Assembly (NCBI RefSeq): GCF_028290435.1
Contig: NZ_JAQGJV010000036.1
Location: 1-64,000, forward strand
From: Devosia sp.
GTDB lineage: Bacteria; Pseudomonadota; Alphaproteobacteria; Rhizobiales; Devosiaceae
Length of the DNA: 64,000 nucleotides
Reading direction: 5' to 3'
The notes below the pieces were generated by a model. The model saw only the letters and a list, made by a program, of their open reading frames with translations. It ran no database searches and was not told the DNA's origin. The position numbers and the translations under genes are program-made. Shown here piece after piece: positions 25,333 to 34,870 of the stretch (position 1 is its first letter; every line of letters starts with the position of its first letter).

Positions 25333-28044
25333 TTAGCCGAGGCCAAGCCGACGCTGCCACCATCCGCCCTTTTTCTTCTTGTCGGGCTCAGCGGTTTCTT
25401 CAGCGGCCGTTTCCGGTTTCGCCACCGTAGAGGACACGACGATCCCTTCGGGCGGCAGTTCCTTGCGGGCGCGCTTCGGCTTTTCAGCTTCGACGACCGG
25501 GGCTGCGGCTTCGACCACAACGGGTGACGGCGCTTCAACCGGGGCCGGGGCCTCGGCGACTGGTGCGGCCACCGTCTCGGCGGCTACAGCGTCGCTGGCT
25601 TCAACCTTGGCCTTGCGGGGAGCTCGCTTGCGCTTGGGCTTTTCGTCGTCGGCGGTAGCAGCTTCTGCCGGTACGGCTTCGACCGGAGCCGCTTCCGCCG
25701 GGGCGGACTCGGCCGTCTCTTCAACCTTTTTGCGGCGCGAACGCTTTGGCTTTTCGGCGACTACCGGCTCAGCGGCGACTTCTGGTGCATCTGCGGCGAT
25801 GGCATCCTGGGCCAGCAGCACCTCGGCAACAGCCTCGGCCTGATCGGGGGCAAGACCGGTTTCGCCAGCCGGCGAGGGGGCCTTCTCGGCGCCATCGAGC
25901 TCGTCGCGACGATTGCGACGGCCACCACGACGGCCGCGACGGCGGCGCTTGCGCTCGCCCTCGGCTGCAGTCTCGGCGGCATCGGCGTCGGTAGGACGAG
26001 CGGAGCTTTCGTCCTCGTCGCCCTCTTCCTCGGACTCATCGCCCTCAGCTTCGACAGGTGTGGCCTGGACTGACTGCGGCGGACGCTGCTGGGCCGGACG
26101 CGGACCACCATTGTCATCACCACGTTCGCCCCCACGACGGCGACGACGACGGCGACGGCGCGACGGCTCGCCACCTTCCTCTTCGCCGGTCTCGGGCGTT
26201 GAAGTGACATTGGAAGCAACGGGCTTATCGTCCTGCTCTTCCTCGTCTTCCTCCACGTAGTCGTCATCGGCGCTGTCGTCGATGACAGCGCTGTCGACGC
26301 GGACGTGTTCGCTCACACGCTTGACGGTGTGGGAGATGACGCGGTCTTCGCCCTTTTCGATGGCGAACTGGTTGCCGGTCATCTTGCCGTCGGCGGTGAT
26401 GGTGATGGAGAGCGTGTACTTGTCCTCCAGCGCCGTCAGGGTGTCGCGCTTGAAGTTGAGGATATAGAGCGCGACTTCCATCGGAATGCGCACATTGATC
26501 GACTGGCCGGCGCGGCGCAGAACATGATCTTCGACGTGGCGCATGACCATCAGGGCCAGCGACTCAACGGACCGCACCAGACCCGTGCCGTCGCAGATCG
26601 GGCACTTGTGGGTCGAGCTTTCGACGACACCAAAGCGGATGCGCTGGCGGCTCATTTCCATCAGGCCGAAATGGCTGATGCGGCCAACCTGGATGCGGGC
26701 GCGATCATCCTTGAGCGCGTCCTTGAGGCGGCGTTCCACGGCACGATTGCTGCGGTTCTCCACCATGTCGATGAAGTCGATGACGATCAGGCCGGCAAGG
26801 TCACGCAGGCGCAACTGGCGCGCCACTTCGTCGGATGCTTCCAGGTTGGTCTGGAGCGCGGTGTCCTCGATATTGTGCTCCTTGGTGGAGCGGCCCGAGT
26901 TCACGTCGATCGAAACCAGGGCTTCGGTCGGGTTGATGACGATATAGCCGCCCGAGGGTAGGGTGACCGTGGGCGAGAACATCGAATCGAGCTGGGTCTC
27001 GATGCCATACTTGGAGAACAGCGGCTGATCGTCCTTGTAGAGCTGCACGTTCTTGGCGTGGCTCGGCATGATCATGCGCATGAAGTCTTTGGCTTCGTTA
27101 TAGGCATCGTCGCCCGCCACGAAGACTTCGTCGATTTCCTTGTTGTAGAGATCGCGAATGGTCCGCTTGATCAGCGAGCCTTCCTCATAGACGAGGCACG
27201 GCGCCTGGCTCTTGAGGGTCAGCGAGCGCACGTTTTCCCACAGGCGCATCAGATATTCGAAATCGCGCTTCACTTCGGCCTTGGTGCGCGAGGCACCGGC
27301 CGTGCGCAGGATCACGCCCATGCCCTGGGGCACTTCGAGATCACTGGTGATTTCCTTGAGGCGCTTGCGGTCGGCCACGTTGGTGATCTTGCGCGAAATG
27401 CCGCCGCCACGGGCGGTATTGGGCATCAGCACCGAATAGCGGCCAGCCAGCGACAGATAGGTGGTCAGAGCCGCGCCCTTATTGCCGCGCTCTTCCTTGA
27501 CCACCTGCACCAGCATGACCTGGCGGCGCTTGATCACTTCCTGAATCTTGTAGTGACGGCGGTTCTGGCTCTGGCGGCGACGCTCGGGAACTTCCTCGAG
27601 AGCGTCCGCGCCACCGATTGATTCGACAGGCTCGGAATTGGCTGGTGCCTGCTCGATATGGCTGGCGCCTTCCATGTCCTGCGTGTCGGTTTCGGCGTCG
27701 GGTTCGGTCACGCCGGTCGGCAGCGAGATGTGCTCGTCGTCGTCGTGATTGTCCTCGGCCTCTTCATCGCGCAGCAGGGCTTCGCGGTCGGCAACCGGGA
27801 TCTGATAGTAGTCCGGATGGATTTCGGAAAAGGCGAGGAAGCCGTGGCGATTGCCACCATATTCGACGAAGGCGGCCTGCAGCGACGGCTCTACGCGCGT
27901 AACCTTGGCGAGGTAGATATTGCCGCGCAACTGGCGGCGTTGGGCAGACTCGAAATCGAATTCTTCGAGCCGGTTACCCGCAGTGACGACAATCCGAGTC
28001 TCTTCCGGGTGGATGGCATCCACCAGCATTCTCTTGGTAGCCAT
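25333..28044 (-). CDS. rne: Ribonuclease E (Rne/Rng family)
   Basis: 903 residues from ATG 28044 (MATKRMLVDAIHPEETRIVV). The open frame upstream is not part of the family. RNase E cleaves single-stranded AU-rich RNA and scaffolds the degradosome. The catalytic half has an S1 domain beginning RRQLRGNIYLAKVTRVEPSL, interrupted by an acidic insert (EDNHDDDEHI) that is common in alphaproteobacteria. It also has the DNase I-like metal-site segments VSIDVNSGRST and LIVIDFIDM, and the zinc-link CPICDGTGLVRS. The C-terminal half is low-complexity: arginine runs (RRRRRRRRGGERG; RKRRRRGRRGGRRNRRDE) for RNA binding, then Ala/Glu/Pro-rich repeats. The upstream region is long (see next entry), consistent with the 5'-UTR autoregulation known for rne. 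Confidence 0.97.
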   Translation of the reverse strand: MATKRMLVDAIHPEETRIVVTAGNRLEEFDFESAQRRQLRGNIYLAKVTRVEPSLQAAFVEYGGNRHGFLAFSEIHPDYYQIPVADREALLRDEEAEDNHDDDEHISLPTGVTEPDAETDTQDMEGASHIEQAPANSEPVESIGGADALEEVPERRRQSQNRRHYKIQEVIKRRQVMLVQVVKEERGNKGAALTTYLSLAGRYSVLMPNTARGGGISRKITNVADRKRLKEITSDLEVPQGMGVILRTAGASRTKAEVKRDFEYLMRLWENVRSLTLKSQAPCLVYEEGSLIKRTIRDLYNKEIDEVFVAGDDAYNEAKDFMRMIMPSHAKNVQLYKDDQPLFSKYGIETQLDSMFSPTVTLPSGGYIVINPTEALVSIDVNSGRSTKEHNIEDTALQTNLEASDEVARQLRLRDLAGLIVIDFIDMVENRSNRAVERRLKDALKDDRARIQVGRISHFGLMEMSRQRIRFGVVESSTHKCPICDGTGLVRSVESLALMVMRHVEDHVLRRAGQSINVRIPMEVALYILNFKRDTLTALEDKYTLSITITADGKMTGNQFAIEKGEDRVISHTVKRVSEHVRVDSAVIDDSADDDYVEEDEEEQDDKPVASNVTSTPETGEEEGGEPSRRRRRRRRRGGERGDDNGGPRPAQQRPPQSVQATPVEAEGDESEEEGDEDESSARPTDADAAETAAEGERKRRRRGRRGGRRNRRDELDGAEKAPSPAGETGLAPDQAEAVAEVLLAQDAIAADAPEVAAEPVVAEKPKRSRRKKVEETAESAPAEAAPVEAVPAEAATADDEKPKRKRAPRKAKVEASDAVAAETVAAPVAEAPAPVEAPSPVVVEAAAPVVEAEKPKRARKELPPEGIVVSSTVAKPETAAEETAEPDKKKKGGWWQRRLGLG

Positions 28045-28612
28045 AGAAATTTGCTCCGCGCGCTCGCGCGCCGACAGCCGGATTCCGGGAGGCCGAAATC
28101 CGCGCAGTGGCGCTGTGCGAGGCGAATGGTTTGAGGGGGGTGGCGCGCGAAACCATAACGGCGGGCGCACCGGTATTAAGGGTCAAGGCCGGAAAATGCA
28201 GCGTGGCAAAACGGCAATCAGTAATCTCGATCGCGTCGCGTTTTGTCCGCCTGCGGGCCATCTGACCTCTTCCAATTGGGCTGCAATTGCCTCTCACGCA
28301 GTGGCAGCCGTCCGGTTCACGAGGAACCGAAATTCTTGTTAGAGACGCAGGATTGCCGCTTCTGAACCGGATGGAGGGTTACTCTTCGACCCCGTCATCC
28401 GCCCACTTCCTGCCCCGATAAAACGGCCTTCGCCGCTTAAATTGGTTTGGCAAGAAGCTTGCGCCTCATCCACTAGCGTGTAGGGGTGTTGCAACAGATT
28501 GGCAACAGGAAAGTCAAAATCGACTATCCTGTGCGGTATCTACTGCCGGCGAATTGCGGGCTCATTAATTCTTGGCGTAACTGCGCCAACGCCGCAGATT
28601 CGCCGAATATCG
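28045..28612. other. Divergent intergenic region between rne and amidase
   Basis: About 570 bases without a supported gene. It must contain the rne promoter and 5' leader on the minus strand and the amidase promoter on the plus strand. Short frames here lack any recognisable features. RNase E controls its own message through its leader in known systems, so a structured leader is plausible but was not derived here. Confidence 0.5.
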
Positions 28613-29890
28613 ATGCGACTGCGTCGCGTCTTACAGATAGGGATCGCGCGGCCCGTGTTCAACTTTCCTCGATTGATGGCGCTTGCCGTGATGTTGGCGC
28701 TGGTCCTGTCCGGCCCCGTCCGGGCCCAGGACGCCACCGTGCCCACGACCCTCCCCACCGTCATGGATGTGCGCGTATCGGCGACGCCCGAGCGGGCGCG
28801 GCTGGTGATCGACCTCGGCACGCAGACCCAATTTTCCCTGACCTCGCTCAGCGGCCCGGACCGGCTGGCGATCGATGTGCGGGCAGGGGCGATCACGCTC
28901 ACCGCTCCTCAAGGCACGCCATCGGGCACCGGCATCGTGTCGGGCTATGCGGTGCAGCAGATCGGCGCTGATCGGGTGCGCACCACGCTGACGCTGTCCT
29001 CACCCTCGCAGGTGCAGCAAGCCTATGTGCTCGATCCGTTCGAGGACCAGCCCGCGCGGCTGGTGGTGGACATCATCCCGGCCACCCCCGAGCAGTTCGC
29101 CACAAATGTGAAGAACGACCTGACGGCGGCCTCCGGCGTGGTCGCGCCCAAGGTTGCCGATACCCCGACGCCGGCAGGCGGCTCGGAACTGCCGATTGCC
29201 ACCAAACCCCTGGTGGTCATCGACCCCGGCCATGGCGGCATCGACAGCGGGGCGGAAACCGCATCGGGCATCAAGGAAAAGGCCATCGTACTGGCCTTTG
29301 GCCTGCGGCTGCAGCAATTGCTGGTCGCGTCGGGCCGGTTCGACGTGGCGCTGACCCGTGAGGACGATAGCTACCTCAAGCTCGAGGACCGCGTGGCGCT
29401 GGCGCGGACTAACAAGGCCGACCTGTTCGTCTCGATCCATGCCGACAGCTTCCAACAGCCTGAGATTCGCGGCGCCAGCGTCTATGTGCGCGACGAGAAC
29501 GCCACCGACGTGCTCGACAAGGTGCTGGCCGATGGCGAGAACCGCTCGGACGTGGTCGCTGGCTACACCATGCCGCAAACCGCCCCTGAGGTTGTCGATA
29601 TCCTGGTCGAACTGATGCGGCGCGAAATGCGGGTGCAGTCGTATACGGCGGCGCAGTCGATCGTGCACCAGTTGGAGCCCAGCGTCGAATTGCGTCGCTT
29701 CCCGGTGCGTCAGGCCGATTTCCTGGTACTGCAGGCGCCCGACGTGCCCTCGGTGCTGATCGAGCTTGGCTTTCTGTCCAATGCCGAGGACATGGCCAAC
29801 CTGTTGGAAAACGGCTGGCAGGATCGCACCGCCGATGCCGTGGCGCGCGGGATTTCGCTCTACTTCGATAGCCTCAAGCCGCAAGAGTGA
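28613..29890 (+). CDS. amiC: N-acetylmuramoyl-L-alanine amidase (AMIN plus Amidase_3)
   Basis: 425 residues from ATG 28613. A signal peptide lies at about residues 20-38 (LMALAVMLALVLSGPVRAQ), then an AMIN domain (residues 45-145; VMDVRVSATPERARLVIDLG), which targets the septum. The catalytic domain begins PLVVIDPGHGGIDSGAET, with the first zinc His in DPGHGG. SIHADSF carries another ligand and VLIELGFLSNAEDM holds the catalytic Glu. The enzyme cleaves the amide between MurNAc and the stem peptide during cell separation. The start is uncertain; an ATG at 28499 in frame lacks signal-peptide character. The gene precedes the PBP1A gene on the same strand, so the two wall genes sit together. Confidence 0.93.
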   Translation: MRLRRVLQIGIARPVFNFPRLMALAVMLALVLSGPVRAQDATVPTTLPTVMDVRVSATPERARLVIDLGTQTQFSLTSLSGPDRLAIDVRAGAITLTAPQGTPSGTGIVSGYAVQQIGADRVRTTLTLSSPSQVQQAYVLDPFEDQPARLVVDIIPATPEQFATNVKNDLTAASGVVAPKVADTPTPAGGSELPIATKPLVVIDPGHGGIDSGAETASGIKEKAIVLAFGLRLQQLLVASGRFDVALTREDDSYLKLEDRVALARTNKADLFVSIHADSFQQPEIRGASVYVRDENATDVLDKVLADGENRSDVVAGYTMPQTAPEVVDILVELMRREMRVQSYTAAQSIVHQLEPSVELRRFPVRQADFLVLQAPDVPSVLIELGFLSNAEDMANLLENGWQDRTADAVARGISLYFDSLKPQE

Positions 29891-30065
29891 TTGTGGCAAT
29901 AAAGTCACCGGCAGTGCCAAGGGGTGATGTCCACGGCGCTGTGATCTACTTTTTCGCCACGCTCTGTTATGATTCTAGTGATTTCGACAGGGCGTTTGCG
30001 GCCGCTGCCGAGGCGAATTCAGATGCTGCGTCAGCCGCGTATGGGCGCGCAGGAGAGATTGTTTA

Positions 30066-32600
30066 ATGCTTCGAATCGTCGGCTGGCTGTTTGGCTTCGC
30101 AACGTTCATGGCCCTGGCCGCCTTGTGCGTCAGCGGCGTTTATCTTGCGACCGTGGCCGCGCAATTGCCCGATTATACCGTGCTCAAGGATTACCAGCCG
30201 CCGGTGACGACGCGCGTGCACGCCGCCGATGGCACGCTGCTGGCCGAATATGCTCGTGAGCGCCGGCTATTCCAGCCAATCGAAACTGTGCCGCCACTGC
30301 TGATCCATGCCTTCCTCTCGGCCGAGGATAAGGACTTTTATAGCCATGGCGGTATTGCTGTTGATGGCATCATACGGGCCGTGCGCGACAACGTTCTGGC
30401 CCGCGTGGACGGCAACGCTGCGGTGCAGGGCGGCGGCTCGACCATCACCCAGCAGGTCGCGAAGAACTTCCTGCTGTCGAGCGAGCAGACCTGGGACCGC
30501 AAGATCCAGGAAGCAATCCTTGCTGTTCGCATTGAGTCGACGTTCTCCAAGGACAAAATTCTCGAGCTTTATCTCAATGAGATTTTTCTCGGCCTGAACT
30601 CCTATGGTGTGGCCGCGGCAGCGCTAAACTATTTCGACAAGGCGCTGTACCAATTGGACCTGGCCGAGGTGGCCTATATCGCGGCGCTACCTAAGGGGCC
30701 GAACAATTACCATCCATTCCGCCGCCCGCAGGCTGCCATCGAGCGCCGCAACTGGGTAATCGACCGCATGGTCGAAAATGGCTATGCCACGGTCGGCGAA
30801 GGCGAGGCCGCCAAGAGCGAACCGCTCAACGTGGTGCCGCGCGCTTCTGGCAGCCAGAACTATTCGGCCGAGTATTTCACTGAGGAAGTGCGCCGCGAAC
30901 TGGCCAAGCTTTATGGCGAGGACCAGCTTTATGGTGGCGGCCTGTCGGTGCGCACCACGCTGGAACCCAAGCTGCAGGAATATGCCCGCCAGGCGCTGCA
31001 GGACGGCCTGATTGCCTATGACCACACCAAGGGTTTCCGTGAGCCGGTTGCCAGCATCGAGATCGGCGACGACTGGGGGCTGGATGTCGCCAAGATCAAA
31101 CCACTGAGCGACGTGCCGGAATGGCAATTGGCTGTCGTGCTCGAAATGAACGGCAACGAGGCCAGGATCGGGCTGCGCCCGGGCGACGATGTCGACGGCA
31201 AGAGCCTGTCGGATCGCACCGTGGGCACGCTGAACGGCGGAGACGTCAAATGGGTCTCCAAGTCGCTGTCGCAAATCCTCAAGGTCGGCGACGTGGTCTA
31301 CGTCTCGCCGATCGATGGCAGGGTTGGCAGCTACACGCTCCAGCAAGTGCCCGAAATCGAGGGCGCGCTGGTCGCAATGGACCCGCGCACCGGGCGTGTG
31401 CTGGCCATGGTCGGCGGCTTCTCGTTTGCCGAATCCGAGTTCAATCGCGCGACCCAGGCGCTGCGCCAGCCCGGCTCGTCGTTCAAGCCGATCGTCTATT
31501 CGGCGGCACTGGATAACGGCTACACCCCAGCCTCGGTGGTGCTCGATGCCCCGGTGGAAATCCGCAACAGCGACGGCAGTATCTGGCGGCCGGAGAACTA
31601 TGCGCAGCAATTCTACGGTCCGCAGACCCTGCGTCGCGGCATCGAGTTGAGCCGTAACGTCATGACCGTGCGGCTGGCCAAGGACATCGGCATGCCGCTG
31701 GTGGCCAAATACGCCAAGATGTTCGGCGTCTACGACAGCATGCAGCCGGTGCTCGCCATGGCGCTTGGCGCTGGCGAAACCACCGATATGCGCATGACCG
31801 CTGCCTATTCGACGATTGCCAATGGCGGCCGCAAGATCGTGCCTACGCTGATCGATCGCATCCAGGATCGCTATGGCGTGACCGTTTACAAACATGACCA
31901 GCGCGTCTGCACCGGTTGCACCGCTACCAGTTGGGAGGGGCAGGGCGAGCCCACCATTACCGACACGCGCGAGCAGGTGCTCGACCCGATGACCGCCTAC
32001 CAGATCACCTCGATGATGGAAGGCGTGGTGCAGCGCGGCACCGGCACCGGCGCGAAGTCGCTGAACCGCCCCGTCGCCGGCAAGACCGGCACCACCAATG
32101 ACTACAAGGACGCCTGGTTCGTCGGCTTCACGCCCGAATTGGCCGTAGGCGTCTATATCGGCTACGACACGCCGCGTTCGATGGGCAGTTCCATCACCGG
32201 CGGCACCTATCCGGTGCGGGTGTTTACCGAATTCGTCGGCAATGCTCTCAAGGGCCAGCCAGCTACGCCCTTCAATGTGCCGCCAGGCATGACGGAGGAC
32301 TGGATCAATTCCGCCTCGGGCGTGCAGGCGGTGGATGGCGATCATGCCGTGCTGGAGGCGTTCAAGCCTGGTACGGGGCCAAACCTGGCGACCTCGGTGA
32401 TCGGCGTCGACGGCGGCGGCTACCTGGCGTCGACGAGCCCTGACGGCACCTTCCAGGACGGCGCCTATTCTGACGGGTCTTACCCCGTGAGCAGTCCTGG
32501 CCCCCGCAGCAACGGCTACTCGGTCGGCAACAACTATCCCGCCAATGGCGGACGTCCGGTGGACGCGGCCGACATGGTCAATGGCCGCGGCGGCTTCTAG
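30066..32600 (+). CDS. mrcA: Penicillin-binding protein 1A (bifunctional glycosyltransferase/transpeptidase)
   Basis: 844 residues. A membrane anchor lies at residues 5-30 (GWLFGFATFMALAALCVSGV). The GT51 domain has AEDKDFYSHGG and GGSTITQQVAKNFLLS with the catalytic Glu. The transpeptidase has the active serine in QPGSSFKPIVY (SXXK), LSRNVMT (SXN) and AGKTGTTNDYKDAWF (KTG). The large insert between the domains is the OB/ODD region of class A PBPs, and the C-terminal tail is Gly/Ser/Asn-rich. It polymerises and cross-links peptidoglycan on the outer face of the inner membrane. The next gene starts 3 bases after its stop. Confidence 0.96.
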   Translation: MLRIVGWLFGFATFMALAALCVSGVYLATVAAQLPDYTVLKDYQPPVTTRVHAADGTLLAEYARERRLFQPIETVPPLLIHAFLSAEDKDFYSHGGIAVDGIIRAVRDNVLARVDGNAAVQGGGSTITQQVAKNFLLSSEQTWDRKIQEAILAVRIESTFSKDKILELYLNEIFLGLNSYGVAAAALNYFDKALYQLDLAEVAYIAALPKGPNNYHPFRRPQAAIERRNWVIDRMVENGYATVGEGEAAKSEPLNVVPRASGSQNYSAEYFTEEVRRELAKLYGEDQLYGGGLSVRTTLEPKLQEYARQALQDGLIAYDHTKGFREPVASIEIGDDWGLDVAKIKPLSDVPEWQLAVVLEMNGNEARIGLRPGDDVDGKSLSDRTVGTLNGGDVKWVSKSLSQILKVGDVVYVSPIDGRVGSYTLQQVPEIEGALVAMDPRTGRVLAMVGGFSFAESEFNRATQALRQPGSSFKPIVYSAALDNGYTPASVVLDAPVEIRNSDGSIWRPENYAQQFYGPQTLRRGIELSRNVMTVRLAKDIGMPLVAKYAKMFGVYDSMQPVLAMALGAGETTDMRMTAAYSTIANGGRKIVPTLIDRIQDRYGVTVYKHDQRVCTGCTATSWEGQGEPTITDTREQVLDPMTAYQITSMMEGVVQRGTGTGAKSLNRPVAGKTGTTNDYKDAWFVGFTPELAVGVYIGYDTPRSMGSSITGGTYPVRVFTEFVGNALKGQPATPFNVPPGMTEDWINSASGVQAVDGDHAVLEAFKPGTGPNLATSVIGVDGGGYLASTSPDGTFQDGAYSDGSYPVSSPGPRSNGYSVGNNYPANGGRPVDAADMVNGRGGF

Positions 32601-32603
32601 AGC

Positions 32604-33104
32604 ATGGCCGAATTCGTCCGCTATCCCGATCCGCGGCTGACGGCCAAGGCTGTCCCTCGCTCGATCGACGCCGCCTTGCGCGGCACGGCCGAGCGCCTGG
32701 TGGCAGCCGCCAGCGAGGTGCAGGCCTATGGCCTGGCGGCGGCCCATATCGGAGAAATCGAGCCGCTGGTTGTCATCAGCGTGGCCGCTGAAACGGCACA
32801 GCGGGATTACCAGGTGCTATTCAATCCGGAAATCATCGCTGCGGCCGAAAGCAGCCAAGCAGGTCCCGAAGGCTCGGTGTCGATGCCTGGCATCGAAGCG
32901 CCGATCGAGCGGCCGGTCTGGGTCGATGTCGCCTACGACACCGTTGATGGTGAGCGGATCACGACCCGGTTTGAAGGCTTTGTCGCCCGCTGTGCGCTGC
33001 ACGAAATCGAGCAGATGAACGGCATTTTCTTCCTCAGCCGGCTGTCGCGGCTCAAGCGCGATACCGCGATCCGCAAATTCCAGAAGCTCGGCCGCACTCA
33101 ATAG
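32604..33104 (+). CDS. Peptide-deformylase-like protein lacking two metal ligands
   Basis: 166 residues with the peptide deformylase fold: RYPDPRLTAKAVP at the start, motif 1 AYGLAAAHIG (usually GxGLAAxQ), motif 2 EGSVSMPG (usually EGCLSxP) and motif 3 LHEIEQMNG (usually QHExDHLxG). The metal-binding cysteine is Ser91 and the second metal histidine is Gln137; His133 and Glu134 remain. A normal deformylase needs Cys plus two His for its Fe or Zn, so classical activity is unlikely. The protein may bind a substrate or have another role. It is directly downstream of the PBP1A gene (3 bases), hence in the same operon. A canonical def would be expected elsewhere in the genome. Confidence 0.85.
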   Translation: MAEFVRYPDPRLTAKAVPRSIDAALRGTAERLVAAASEVQAYGLAAAHIGEIEPLVVISVAAETAQRDYQVLFNPEIIAAAESSQAGPEGSVSMPGIEAPIERPVWVDVAYDTVDGERITTRFEGFVARCALHEIEQMNGIFFLSRLSRLKRDTAIRKFQKLGRTQ

Positions 33105-33125
33105 GCACGGCCGAGCCGTTTGCCA

Positions 33126-33602
33126 CTATGGGGCCGGCATGGTCGGCGGCGCAAAGACGAGGAACGGGCTCTTTGGCGCCGTGCCGGGCGGCACATATTC
33201 TGGCGCCGGATCGCCCGGCTCGCCGAGCGAGACGATATACTGGTGCAGCGAACGCATTTCGGACTCGTCCAGCGCGTGCACGTTGTACCAGGGCATAGGC
33301 GGGCGGGCTTCGAACGTCGTCAGAAATTTCACAAAGTCATCTTCGCTGTACTTGGCAGCGATGATGCGCAAATTGGGGGCAAAAGTAGTGCCCCAAGGCC
33401 CCTGGTAGCCCACGGGATTGCCTTTAAGCGCCGTGGCTGGATCGATTACACCGCCAGCTTCGCCATAACCGACAGTGTGGCAGTCGTGGCAGCCACCGAT
33501 CATCGCAATCCGCGCGCCCTTGGCAACCGAGACTTCACTGTCGTCCGCGACAGCAATACTTGCGGTCAGCCCAATAACAGCAACAACAATAGTGCGTAAC
33601 AT
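33126..33602 (-). CDS. Exported c-type cytochrome
   Basis: 158 residues from ATG 33602 (MLRTIVVAVIGLTASIAVAD), where the first 19 residues are a signal peptide. The mature protein has one heme-binding CXXCH motif, GGCHDCHTVG (Cys-His-Asp-Cys-His), and the distal-ligand region ARPPMPWYNVHALDE, in which the Met of PPMPW is a candidate axial ligand. The surrounding pattern GLKGNPVGYQGPWGTTFAPN resembles the class I cytochrome subunits of alcohol or aldehyde dehydrogenases. It is convergent with the deformylase-like gene and upstream-divergent from prfB. Electron partner is unknown. Confidence 0.85.
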   Translation of the reverse strand: MLRTIVVAVIGLTASIAVADDSEVSVAKGARIAMIGGCHDCHTVGYGEAGGVIDPATALKGNPVGYQGPWGTTFAPNLRIIAAKYSEDDFVKFLTTFEARPPMPWYNVHALDESEMRSLHQYIVSLGEPGDPAPEYVPPGTAPKSPFLVFAPPTMPAP

Positions 33603-33740
33603 TTCCCTCTCCGTCCTCAACTCGGAGACTGCAAAGTGTCCCGCCTGCGACGATCTGGCAATACGCATTCCGATCCACCCAAAGGTTGATACCGCCACTC
33701 TCCTCGTCTACATGAGGGCAAGCACGAAGGACCTATTGCT

Positions 33741-34863
33741 ATGCGGATGGAAATCGAAAAGACCGTGGCCGAAATCCAGCAGGTGTTGACCCTGCTGAGG
33801 AGGCATCTTTGACTGGGATACAGCCCAGCTACGCCTCGACGCGCTGAACGCGCAGACTGAATCACCTGACTTCTGGAATGATGCCGAGAAGGCCCGCGCC
33901 GCCATGCGCGAGCGCGACGAACTCGACATGGCCGTCAAGGCCGTGCGCAGCTTTGAAACCGGCATCGACGACAATATCGAACTGATCGAACTGGGCGAGG
34001 CCGACGGCGACGCCGAAATCGTCAAGGCGGCCGAGGAAGCGCTATTCGAACTGCGCGACCAGGCGCGCAGCCAGCAGATCGAAACGCTGCTCTCGGGCGA
34101 AGTCGACGCCAATGACTGCTATGTCGAAATCCATTCCGGCGCCGGCGGTACCGAAAGCCAGGACTGGGCCAATATGCTGCTGCGCATGTACACGCGCTGG
34201 GCGGAACGCCGGAAGATGAAGGTCGAAGTGCTCGAAATGCATGACGGCGAAGAAGCCGGCATCAAATCGGCCACCATCAAAGTCTCGGGCCACAATGCCT
34301 ATGGCTGGCTCAAGACCGAGAGCGGCGTGCATCGCCTGGTTCGCATCAGCCCCTACGATTCGGCCGCGCGGCGCCATACCAGCTTTTCCAGTTGCTGGGT
34401 CTATCCGGTGGTCGACGATTCCATCGACATCGAAATCCGCGATGCCGACCTCAAGGTCGATACTTATCGCGCGTCCGGCGCCGGTGGGCAGCACGTCAAC
34501 ACGACGGACTCTGCAATCCGCATTACGCACGTGCCCTCGGGCATCATCGTGGCGTGCCAGCAGGAGCGAAGCCAGCACAAGAACCGTGCCACGGCCATGG
34601 CCATGCTGAAATCGCGCCTCTACGAGGCGGAATTGCAGAAGCGCGAAGAGGCGGCAAACGCCCAAGCGGCCAGCAAGACCGATATCGGCTGGGGCCACCA
34701 GATCCGTTCCTACGTGCTGCAGCCCTACCAGATGGTCAAGGACCTGCGCACCGGCATCGAAAGCAGCCAGCCGGCCGCGGTGCTGGACGGCGATGTCGAC
34801 CAGTTCATGCAGGCGGCGCTGGCACAGCGCGTTGGCGTGGCGACGGACGTGGTCAGCGAGTAG
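33741..34863 (+). CDS. prfB: Peptide chain release factor 2, with programmed +1 frameshift
   Basis: 373 residues in two frames. Translation starts at ATG 33741 (GAAGGA upstream), reads [20 protein letters not shown] then RHL and reaches an in-frame TGA at 33810. A +1 shift at CTT TGA C then continues [15 protein letters not shown] to the stop at 34861-34863. The second frame has the peptidyl-tRNA hydrolysis loop [15 protein letters not shown] (GGQ) and the helical N-terminal and domain 3 segments of RF2. RF2 recognises UGA and UAA, so its own UGA makes synthesis self-regulated. A GNAT gene starts 8 bases downstream. Confidence 0.96.
33798..33813 (+). promoter_or_regulatory. RF2 programmed +1 frameshift site
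   Basis: AGGAGG (33798-33803), CAT, CTT (33807-33809), TGA (33810-33812) and C: the classical prfB recoding signal. It has a Shine-Dalgarno-like stimulator 3 bases before the slippery CTT and a poor-context UGAC stop. The downstream frame begins at 33811. Confidence 0.95.
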
Positions 34864-34870
34864 CTGGCCT

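Noticed and set aside
30687-32747. 686-codon frame antisense to the PBP1A gene
   Set aside because: Composition (His/Gly/Arg-rich) is that of a codon shadow and the sense gene is unmistakable.
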